From an uncultured Eubacteriales bacterium (GTDB lineage: Bacteria; Bacillota; Clostridia; Lachnospirales; Anaerotignaceae), in contig CABPCX010000134.1 in NCBI GenBank assembly GCA_902406135.1, forward strand, positions 1-5,644: DNA of 5,644 nt, written 5' to 3'. A program made the position numbers and the translations under genes. Within the stretch, counting starts at the first letter, position 1. Each line of letters opens with the position of its first letter. Below are positions 1-5,130 of the stretch, one piece after another. The notes under the pieces were generated by a model. It was given only the letters and a program-made list of their open reading frames with translations. It was not told where the DNA came from and did no database searches.

Positions 1-727
1 TCTCGGCACCCTTTGACTTTGAATCATATATGGTTATGGGCAGTCCATAACTTGGAGCTTCCCCAAGTCTTACGTTTCTTGGTATTATGGCGCTGTACAT
101 GGACGGTTTGAGCACCTTTTTGACTTCTTCCACCACTTCCAGCGAAAGATTTGTTCTGGAGTCATACATTGTAAATACAACTCCCTCAATTTCCAGCTCG
201 GGATTAAGCCTTTTCTGCACGAGACCTATGGTATGGAACAGCTGTTCCATTCCTTCCAGTGCAAAGTACTCGCACTGTACGGGGACAAGCACCGTATCCG
301 CCGCCGTAAGGGCATTTAAAGTTACCAGTCCCAATGAAGGAGGGCAGTCAATTATTATGAAATCATAGTCTGCCTTTACACTGTCAAGACATTCCTTCAT
401 TATATATTCCCTGTTGTCAAGGCTCACAAGCTCTATTTCCGCTCCGGAAAGATTCATATTGGACGGAATAACGTCGGCATTATCCGCTATGGTCTCATGT
501 ATGGCGTCTTTTGTGCTTATTTCGCCCAAAAGTACATTATAAAGGGTATTTTCTATTTGATTTTTTTCAAGTCCAAGTCCGCTGGTGGTGTTTCCCTGGG
601 CATCGGCATCAACTACAAGTACTTTTTTTCCCTGCTCAGCCAGGCATGCGGAAAGATTGACCACCGTCGTTGTCTTTCCGACGCCGCCCTTTTGGTTAGC
701 CACGGCTATTATCCTTGTTTTTTTCAT
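1..727 (-). CDS. parA: Chromosome-partitioning ATPase ParA/Soj (3' end beyond left edge)
   Basis: This is a Soj-type ParA ATPase. In the family it binds the nucleoid non-specifically as an ATP dimer and is stimulated by ParB bound at parS to segregate origins; in Bacillus subtilis Soj also modulates DnaA. The 242 visible residues begin [20 protein letters not shown], with the deviant Walker A at residues 13-20 (signature Lys13, catalytic Lys18). The Walker A' DADAQGN is at 40-46, Walker B IIIDCPP at 124-130, and the [12 protein letters not shown] signature at 217-228. There is no N-terminal HTH extension, as in short chromosomal ParAs. Family members are usually about 255-275 residues, so only a short C-terminal piece is missing. 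The ATG at 727 is firm because an in-frame TGA lies 9 nt upstream and GAGGA (738-742) sits 10 nt before it. parB is expected just beyond the left edge. Two parS sites lie directly upstream, so ParB occupancy could affect expression (inference). Confidence 0.97.
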   Translation of the reverse strand, partial: MKKTRIIAVANQKGGVGKTTTVVNLSACLAEQGKKVLVVDADAQGNTTSGLGLEKNQIENTLYNVLLGEISTKDAIHETIADNADVIPSNMNLSGAEIELVSLDNREYIMKECLDSVKADYDFIIIDCPPSLGLVTLNALTAADTVLVPVQCEYFALEGMEQLFHTIGLVQKRLNPELEIEGVVFTMYDSRTNLSLEVVEEVKKVLKPSMYSAIIPRNVRLGEAPSYGLPITIYDSKSKGAE

Positions 728-758
728 TAAACATCATTCCTCAAATGGGTTTTTTATT

Positions 759-767
759 ATGATAGCA
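759..767 (-). promoter_or_regulatory. Probable parA promoter, extended -10
   Basis: On the minus strand the sequence TGC-TATCAT forms an extended -10 element (TGN plus a 5/6 match to TATAAT), about 32 nt upstream of the parA ATG. Transcription would start near 752 and give a leader of about 25 nt containing the GAGGA site. No good -35 hexamer is visible 17 nt upstream, where the sequence is a T-run, so the call rests on the extended -10 alone. parS site 1 lies about 48-63 bp upstream of the predicted start, close enough for bound ParB to influence this promoter. Confidence 0.5.
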
Positions 768-799
768 TAATTCAATCATAAAAAAAACATATATTTTGC

Positions 800-815
800 T
801 GTTTCACGTGAAACA
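800..815. promoter_or_regulatory. parS: parS centromere site 1 (ParB-binding)
   Basis: TGTTTCACGTGAAACA is an exact match to the canonical Bacillota parS consensus. Here the perfect palindrome extends to 18 bp (799-816). ParB/Spo0J is known to load on such sites as a CTP-dependent clamp and spread into flanking DNA. The site lies between argS and parA, just upstream of the putative parA promoter, so it probably serves segregation and may contribute to parA autoregulation. A T8 run follows on the minus strand, but 11 nt away, so this copy does not look like a terminator. Confidence 0.95.
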
Positions 816-927
816 GAACATATTTTCCGCTAAAAACATTTTAAAATATTTTCTGCCAATAACAAATAAAAGATACATTAAAATTTTCTTACATTATATA
901 TGGTATATTATACCGCTGATTTTGGGC

Positions 928-960
928 AAAAAAATCTGCTGTTTCACGTGAAACAGCAGA
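928..960 (-). terminator. Rho-independent terminator of argS, overlapping parS site 2
   Basis: Read on the minus strand, the argS transcript would fold 935-960 into an 11-bp stem (TCTGCTGTTTC pairing with GAAACAGCAGA) with an ACGT loop. Seven U residues (934-928) follow immediately. That is a textbook intrinsic terminator, placed 14 nt after the argS stop codon. No comparable T-tract directly abuts the hairpin on the plus strand, so it is directional for argS. It would insulate parA from argS read-through. The stem is built from parS, so this DNA seems to carry both functions. Termination activity is inferred from structure only. Confidence 0.8.
935..960. promoter_or_regulatory. parS: parS centromere site 2 in a 26-bp perfect palindrome
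   Basis: The 16-bp parS core TGTTTCACGTGAAACA occupies 940-955. The flanking TCTGC and GCAGA extend the symmetry to a 26-bp perfect palindrome, longer than the 18 bp around site 1. The core is identical to site 1 and the two centres are 140 bp apart. The extra arms are not needed for ParB recognition as it is known; they instead give the RNA copy a long stem, which fits the terminator call on the same bases. The palindrome starts 14 nt beyond the argS stop codon. Confidence 0.95.
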
Positions 961-974
961 CCTGATTACTGTTT

Positions 975-2672
975 TTACATTCTTTCCGGTGATTTGATAC
1001 CAAGTATCTCAAGTCCGGACTTGATTACAAGCCTTACGGCATCTACCACTGCAAGTCTTGCGTTTCTTACATTCTCATCGTCCGTAAGTATCACATTGTC
1101 GTGATAGAACTTATTGAATGCCTGGGAAAGGTCCACAAGATATCTTGCTATTACTGAAGGCTCATATCTTGAAGCAGCTTCCTTTATCTTTGCTGAATAG
1201 TTAGCCAGCATCTTGCATACATCAACGGAAGCATCATCAGTAAGCACTGAATAATCTATGGGAGCTGTGCCCTTTACATATTCCGCCTTTTTAAGTACAC
1301 TGCATGCTCTTGCGTGGGTATACTGAACATAGGGGCCTGTCTCTCCGTCAAAGTTCAGCATTCTGTCCCATGAGAATACTATATCTTTTATTCTTCCGTT
1401 ATAAAGGTCATCAAATATTACCGCACCTATGCCGACTTCCTTTGCAACTTCTTCTTTGTCGGGAAGGTCGGGGTTTTTATCATTGATTATGCCCATGGTC
1501 TTTTTAACAGCTTCGTCAAGGAGGTCTTCCATAAGGACTACCTTGCCTTTTCTTGTTGAAAGCTTTCCGTCTTCAAGGCTCACAAGACCGAAGGGTACAT
1601 GCACAAGGTCCTTTGACCAGTCATATCCCATTTTTTCGATTACTTTGAACCACTGGGCAAAGTGAAGATTCTGGTCTATGGCTGTTACATATATACATTT
1701 ATCAAAATCATAGGTATTCTTTCTGTAGATGGCCGCTGTTATATCCCTTGTGGCATAAAGAGTACCGCCGTCTGTTCTTATTATGAGGCAGGGAGGCATT
1801 TTTGCGTCCTCAAGGTCAACTATCATGGCTCCGTTACTCTCTGTAAGGAGTTTTTTCTCCTTAAGCTCGTCCACAATGGCTGCCATCTTATCATTGTAGA
1901 AGCTTTCGCCTGTATAATGGTCGAATTTTACGCCAAGTTTTTCATAAACTCTCTCAAATTCCTTTATGCTTATGTCATAGAACCATTTCCAAAGGGTAAT
2001 GGCTTCTTCGTCGCCGTCCTGCATCTTTACAAACCATGCTCTGGCTCTGTCATCAAGAGAAGGGTCCTTTTCGGCTTCTTCATGGAACTTTACATAAATT
2101 CTTGTAAGCTCGCTTATGCCTTTTTCTTCGACTTCTTCTTTGCTTCCCCAGAGTTTGTAGGCTTCGATAAGCTTTCCAAACTGTGTTCCCCAGTCACCAA
2201 GGTGGTTTACGCCCACACATTCATAACCCATTTTTTCAAATATCTTATAAAGGGCGCTTCCTATAACGGTAGAGCGGAGATGTCCCACGTGGAAAGGTTT
2301 TGCAATGTTGGGTGAAGAATAGTCGATTACTATGGTCTTTCCCTTTCCTTCTTCGGAAGTTCCGTAGTTTTCACCCATTTTTGCTATGCTTTCCATAACT
2401 TCGGCAGCATAAACGCTCTTATCTGTGAAGAAATTGATATATGCTGCAACGGGCTCTATTTTTGAGAATATTTTGTTTTCCTCAATTTTTGAGCAGATAT
2501 CAGCTGCAATCATATTGGGAGCTTTTCTCATGGTCTTGGCAAGTCTGAAACAGGGGAAAGCATAGTCTCCCATTTCAGGCTTTGCGGGTATCTCCATAAA
2601 GTTTACTATATCATTTATGTCCATATCAGCCGCTTTTGCTATAAGGGACGCGGCTTCATATTTAAAATCCAT
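975..2672 (-). CDS. argS: Arginyl-tRNA synthetase
   Basis: This cytosolic class Ia synthetase charges tRNA-Arg with arginine using ATP; family members need the tRNA for amino-acid activation. The 565-residue protein is complete and of normal length. An N-terminal Add1-type tRNA-binding domain covers about residues 1-100. The HIGH signature appears as HVGH at 128-131 within SSPNIAKPFHVGHLRS, followed by HLGDWGTQFG at 157-166. The KMSKS loop is LSTRKGKVV at 371-379, the usual ArgS variant. The C-terminal DALR anticodon-binding domain begins near 450 (YTHARACSVL) and the protein ends ILGIKSPERM. The start is set at the ATG at 2672: a TTG at 2681 is in frame, but it abuts the AAAGGA ribosome binding site and leaves no spacing, whereas the ATG lies 9 nt downstream of that site. 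The gene appears monocistronic, with its own terminator before parA. No T-box leader is visible. Confidence 0.98.
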   Translation of the reverse strand: MDFKYEAASLIAKAADMDINDIVNFMEIPAKPEMGDYAFPCFRLAKTMRKAPNMIAADICSKIEENKIFSKIEPVAAYINFFTDKSVYAAEVMESIAKMGENYGTSEEGKGKTIVIDYSSPNIAKPFHVGHLRSTVIGSALYKIFEKMGYECVGVNHLGDWGTQFGKLIEAYKLWGSKEEVEEKGISELTRIYVKFHEEAEKDPSLDDRARAWFVKMQDGDEEAITLWKWFYDISIKEFERVYEKLGVKFDHYTGESFYNDKMAAIVDELKEKKLLTESNGAMIVDLEDAKMPPCLIIRTDGGTLYATRDITAAIYRKNTYDFDKCIYVTAIDQNLHFAQWFKVIEKMGYDWSKDLVHVPFGLVSLEDGKLSTRKGKVVLMEDLLDEAVKKTMGIINDKNPDLPDKEEVAKEVGIGAVIFDDLYNGRIKDIVFSWDRMLNFDGETGPYVQYTHARACSVLKKAEYVKGTAPIDYSVLTDDASVDVCKMLANYSAKIKEAASRYEPSVIARYLVDLSQAFNKFYHDNVILTDDENVRNARLAVVDAVRLVIKSGLEILGIKSPERM

Positions 2673-2681
2673 CAGTTTCAA

Positions 2682-2687
2682 TCCTTT
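2682..2687 (-). promoter_or_regulatory. argS ribosome binding site (decides the start)
   Basis: The minus-strand sequence AAAGGA ends 9 nt before the ATG at 2672, a normal Shine-Dalgarno spacing. The alternative TTG at 2681 directly abuts it, so initiation there is unlikely. Confidence 0.8.
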
Positions 2688-2710
2688 CAGTATCGTTGTA
2701 AAAATAATTT

Positions 2711-2716
2711 ATCATA
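2711..2716 (-). promoter_or_regulatory. Weak candidate argS -10 box
   Basis: TATGAT on the minus strand matches TATAAT at five of six positions, 38 nt upstream of the argS ATG. No convincing -35 hexamer occurs 16-18 nt further upstream, so this is only the best available candidate. It would give a leader of about 30 nt, too short for a T-box. Confidence 0.3.
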
Positions 2717-2814
2717 TAGGCCGCTAAAAATCAAACTATTAAAGGTAAAAATTAAATTTTATCGGAAATATTTTTAAGATTCTGTAAATCTTTTGTTAAG
2801 TTTTTTTACTCATA

Positions 2815-2842
2815 TTGTATATTGCCCCCAATGTGATATAAT
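2815..2842 (+). promoter_or_regulatory. Promoter of the metallo-hydrolase gene (extended -10)
   Basis: TGA-TATAAT (2834-2842) is an extended -10 with a perfect TATAAT hexamer. A poor -35 (TTGTAT, 2815-2820, TTG matching) lies 16 bp upstream. Transcription would start near 2849, giving a leader of about 24 nt that contains a strong GGAGGTG ribosome binding site (2861-2867). The same ten bases TGATATAATT occur in the promoter of the downstream operon. Confidence 0.75.
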
Positions 2843-2872
2843 TCCATTATCAACGGTATCGGAGGTGTATTT

Positions 2873-3517
2873 ATGGTTCGTTTAAAAATAATAAAATGCG
2901 GCGGCGTCAACTGTTACCTTCTTTCGGAAAACGGAAATTCCATTCTGATAGATACGGCAACATACAAATACAGAGATAAAGTATTCAATATATGCAAAAA
3001 TAACAATGTCCGTCTCATAGTTCTTACCCATGGCCATCCCGATCATATTCAAAATGCTGCATTTTTATCGGAAGAACTGAATATACCCGTAGCCATAGGT
3101 GAAGGCGACGAAGAACTTATTTTCGACAGAAACGCTGAACATATGAAAACCGAAGGCCTTATTGGAAAAGCAATTATGTTCTTTTCAAACGCAGATCCAA
3201 AAATGAATGTGGTTCCGCTGTTCATTCCCACATATCTGCTTAAAGAAGGCGATAGCCTTAAGGATTTTGGAGTAAATGCGGAAATTATTTCACTGCCGGG
3301 GCATACAACAGGCTCCATAGGCATTGTCTGCGGACCGTCAGTTTTTGTTGGTGACGCTCTGATGAATATATTCGCTCCTTCTCTTCCGGTAATATATGAA
3401 GATATGGACCAGGCAGCCAAAAGCGCTGTAAAAATCAAAAATCTCGGAAAGAAAAAGATATTTTTCGGCCACGGAACTCCCGTGGAAGCCAGTGGACTCA
3501 GTGTTCTGAACTTATAA
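2873..3517 (+). CDS. Metallo-beta-lactamase-fold hydrolase (glyoxalase II-like)
   Basis: This 214-residue protein is a compact, probably cytosolic MBL-fold enzyme that would hydrolyse a thioester, lactone or phosphate ester at a di-metal centre. The substrate cannot be read from the sequence. All fold ligands are present: THGHPDH gives His53, His55, Asp57 and His58; LPGHTTGSIG gives His144; VGDALMN gives Asp161; FGHGTPV gives His200. There is no signal peptide, no transmembrane segment and no extra C-terminal domain of the kind seen in glyoxalase II proper or RNase J. The ATG at 2873 follows GGAGG by 7 nt. The gene is divergent from argS and stands alone, with its own promoter and a strong terminator 36 nt after the stop. 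Candidate roles known for such short MBL proteins include hydroxyacylglutathione hydrolase-like, quorum-quenching lactonase or general detoxification activity; none can be preferred here. Confidence 0.93.
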   Translation: MVRLKIIKCGGVNCYLLSENGNSILIDTATYKYRDKVFNICKNNNVRLIVLTHGHPDHIQNAAFLSEELNIPVAIGEGDEELIFDRNAEHMKTEGLIGKAIMFFSNADPKMNVVPLFIPTYLLKEGDSLKDFGVNAEIISLPGHTTGSIGIVCGPSVFVGDALMNIFAPSLPVIYEDMDQAAKSAVKIKNLGKKKIFFGHGTPVEASGLSVLNL

Positions 3518-3553
3518 TAATTTTATAGCTGAAACTTATAATTCTTTTATGAT

Positions 3554-3590
3554 ATATACCCGCGGACTTAAGGTCTGCGGGTATATTTTT
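3554..3590 (+). terminator. Rho-independent terminator of the metallo-hydrolase gene
   Basis: A 14-bp stem pairs 3554-3567 (ATATACCCGCGGAC) with 3573-3586 (GTCTGCGGGTATAT), with one G-U wobble and a five-base TTAAG loop. A T5 tract runs from 3586 to 3590 and a second T-run starts at 3594. The stem has a GC-rich core in AT-rich DNA. On the minus strand the hairpin is not followed by a T-tract, so termination should be one-directional. It separates the single-gene unit from the downstream operon. Confidence 0.93.
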
Positions 3591-3666
3591 ACCTTTTTTA
3601 TCCAATTTTATTTATATAAAAAGCTGATTTTTTCGTTATTCGCAATATTTTCAGCCTATATAAAAT

Positions 3667-3695
3667 TTGTAATTTGTCAAAACTATTGATATAAT
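3667..3695 (+). promoter_or_regulatory. Promoter of the hydrolase-thioesterase-GNAT operon
   Basis: TTGTAA (3667-3672, four of six to TTGACA) lies 17 bp before a perfect TATAAT (3690-3695), which is extended by TGA at 3687-3689. Transcription would start near 3702, directly at the GAGGTGA ribosome binding site (3702-3708) and only about 11 nt before the ATG. A second TATAAT abuts it (3696-3701) with TTGTCA (3674-3679) 16 bp upstream, but that start would fall inside the ribosome binding site, so the first pair is preferred. Confidence 0.75.
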
Positions 3696-3712
3696 TATAA
3701 TGAGGTGATTTT

Positions 3713-4648
3713 ATGGACTGTTCAAATAGAAAGCTGAAAAACACTCTTATTGCAAGCTCGGTATTTTTAGTACCGCTTATCATAAATAAACTCGTATTTT
3801 TTATGGCAGAGAGAAAATATCCATTAAATGAATCCTTTAAGACCTATGACTGGAGGCTTGGAAAAGTCGCATATTCCGTAAAAGGCAGCGGAAAACCTCT
3901 TGTGCTTATCCATGGCGCAAAAGCCGGTTCATCATCGGCCGTATGGACAAAAAATGTGAAATCTCTGGCTGAAAATTACAGGGTATATACCATTGACCTG
4001 CTCGGATACGGTGCCTCAGAAAGGGTAAATACGACCTATACAGCATACACATATGCGTCTTTGATAAATGATTTTATAACGGATATCGTAGGAAAGGGCG
4101 CCGCCGTCATAGCCGAGGGCGAAGGAGCCATGTTTGCTCTGTCCGCTTATAAGAAAAATCCTAAAAACTTCAAAAAACTTATTCTTATATGCCCTAAGGG
4201 AATAAATGAAAGATTTGCTGTAAATGAGGATAAAAAGTTCAGGATTTTATACAGTCTCCCCATAATCGGAGAAAGTTTCTACCTTATTAATGTATCCATG
4301 TGTGCCGTAAGAAACACACTGAAAAATATGATATCCAATAAGGAAAAAACTAAAATACTGACTGAAAAATTTTATTCAGCCGCGCACTTTGGCGGAGGAC
4401 TCAACAGGTTTGTATACGCTTCATATAAGGCAAACTATATGAATACGGATATTAAGCCCTATATTTCCGAAATCAAAATACCCTGTATGTTCATATGGGG
4501 CGAACAGGCTGAGGACTACGACAACTTTGAAGAAATTCAGGGTCTTACAAACAGGGCCGAATATGTGGTATTTGAAGATACGGCATCACTGCCTAATTAC
4601 GAAAATGCTGATGAATTCAATAAGATAGCCAAGGAATTTTTGAAATAA
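3713..4648 (+). CDS. Membrane-anchored alpha/beta-hydrolase-fold protein, catalytic triad apparently lost
   Basis: The 311-residue protein has an N-terminal hydrophobic segment (about residues 10-31, between basic flanks), probably an uncleaved anchor, followed by an alpha/beta-hydrolase domain. Fold landmarks are clear: PLVLIHGAKAG with the oxyanion-loop HG at 67-68, and YTIDLLGYGASER at 92-104. The catalytic positions are not as expected. The nucleophile elbow (normally G-x-S-x-G) reads AEGEG at 134-138, with Gly136 where Ser should be. The acid region (typically WGEKD) reads WGEQA at 262-266. The terminal region (typically GHLPHLE-like) reads ASLPNYE at 291-297, with Ser292 where His should be. 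It may therefore be a scaffold, binding protein or degenerate enzyme; it is intact, so probably not a pseudogene. It heads an operon: the next gene's ribosome binding site touches its stop codon. The start is fixed by GAGGTGA 4 nt upstream. The fold call is confident; loss of activity is an inference from alignment by eye. Confidence 0.88.
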   Translation: MDCSNRKLKNTLIASSVFLVPLIINKLVFFMAERKYPLNESFKTYDWRLGKVAYSVKGSGKPLVLIHGAKAGSSSAVWTKNVKSLAENYRVYTIDLLGYGASERVNTTYTAYTYASLINDFITDIVGKGAAVIAEGEGAMFALSAYKKNPKNFKKLILICPKGINERFAVNEDKKFRILYSLPIIGESFYLINVSMCAVRNTLKNMISNKEKTKILTEKFYSAAHFGGGLNRFVYASYKANYMNTDIKPYISEIKIPCMFIWGEQAEDYDNFEEIQGLTNRAEYVVFEDTASLPNYENADEFNKIAKEFLK

Positions 4649-4665
4649 GGAGAAGATTTTTATAG

Positions 4666-5130
4666 ATGGAGACAGAAGATAAACAGCTTGAAATGGAGAA
4701 ATACTATAAAGAACTTATGGATACAATACTTGCCGACGGCAAGGTAGGCCTTGTGCCTAAGCTGGGACCCAAGTTTGTTGCCTGTGATTATAAAGAGTCG
4801 TCTCTTACCCTGGAATTTAAGGTAAACGACTGGCTCATTAATCCCGAAAAAATACTTTTCGGCGGGGCAATGGTGTCTATGCTTGATAATACCTACGGTT
4901 TTTTATGCCACTATTTCGCCAAGGATAAATTTATATCTACCATTAGCCTTAATACTACTTTCTTAAAGCCCGGAAAACTGGACGACATTATACATGTTAA
5001 GGCAAAGGCAGCTTCCCACGGAAGAACCATAGTAAATATGACAGGTGAAGTATATGATGTAACTCAGGATAAAATGATTGCCACATCACAGACTTCATTT
5101 ATGATTCTTGATAAAAAGGTGCAGTTATGA
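4666..5130 (+). CDS. PaaI-like hotdog-fold acyl-CoA thioesterase
   Basis: This 154-residue protein has the size and layout of a PaaI/4HBT-family thioesterase. Such enzymes hydrolyse acyl-CoA or aryl-CoA thioesters to free acid and CoA as cytosolic dimers or tetramers. The signature region NPEKILFGGAMVSMLDNTYG (59-78) corresponds to the family pattern NP-x-HGG-x-x-x-x-x-x-D: Gly66, Gly67 and Asp74 are present, but Phe65 replaces the usual His. The following STISLNTTFLKPGK (91-104) is the typical central beta-strand. The first 30 residues are charged and probably helical. An in-frame TAG lies immediately before the ATG at 4666, so no upstream start is possible. Its AAGGAG site overlaps the preceding stop codon at the longish spacing of about 13 nt. 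It shares an operon with the upstream hydrolase-fold gene and overlaps the downstream GNAT gene. The acyl substrate cannot be told from the sequence. Confidence 0.9.
   Translation: METEDKQLEMEKYYKELMDTILADGKVGLVPKLGPKFVACDYKESSLTLEFKVNDWLINPEKILFGGAMVSMLDNTYGFLCHYFAKDKFISTISLNTTFLKPGKLDDIIHVKAKAASHGRTIVNMTGEVYDVTQDKMIATSQTSFMILDKKVQL

Noticed and set aside
87..770. Short plus-strand open frames over parA and its upstream region
   Set aside because: They are antisense to the conserved ParA coding sequence or have low-complexity products and no ribosome binding sites.
902..914. Inverted repeat GGTATATTATACC with two minus-strand TATAAT hexamers nearby (907-912 and 893-898), a possible operator or distal parA promoter
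   Set aside because: No -35 element stands at 16-18 bp from either hexamer, and a short AT-rich palindrome is expected by chance in this sequence.
728..974. Replication origin in the parA-argS gap
   Set aside because: The gap is AT-rich and contains parS sites, but no TTATCCACA-type DnaA boxes were found on either strand, nor in the argS/metallo-hydrolase gap at 2682-2872.
1662..2315. A 217-codon open frame on the plus strand inside argS
   Set aside because: It lies antisense to a clearly conserved ArgS, has no ribosome binding site, and its product shows no recognisable domain and reads like a translated complement. It is a shadow frame.
2776..2792. Inverted repeat AAGATT-5-AATCTT upstream of the metallo-hydrolase promoter
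   Set aside because: The arms are only 6 bp and AT-rich, with no second copy in the window, so an operator cannot be argued.
2673..2872. T-box leader controlling argS
   Set aside because: No T-box sequence of the AGGGTGGNACCGCG type and no antiterminator/terminator pair are visible, and the likely leader is about 30 nt.
3049..3438. A 129-codon minus-strand frame within the metallo-hydrolase gene
   Set aside because: It is antisense to the conserved metal-binding motifs of the real gene and has no promoter or ribosome binding site.
3623..3655. GCTGA/TCAGC arms upstream of the acyl operon promoter
   Set aside because: A 5-bp stem spanning 23 nt in AT-rich DNA is too weak to call a structured RNA or operator, and it lies upstream of the predicted transcription start.
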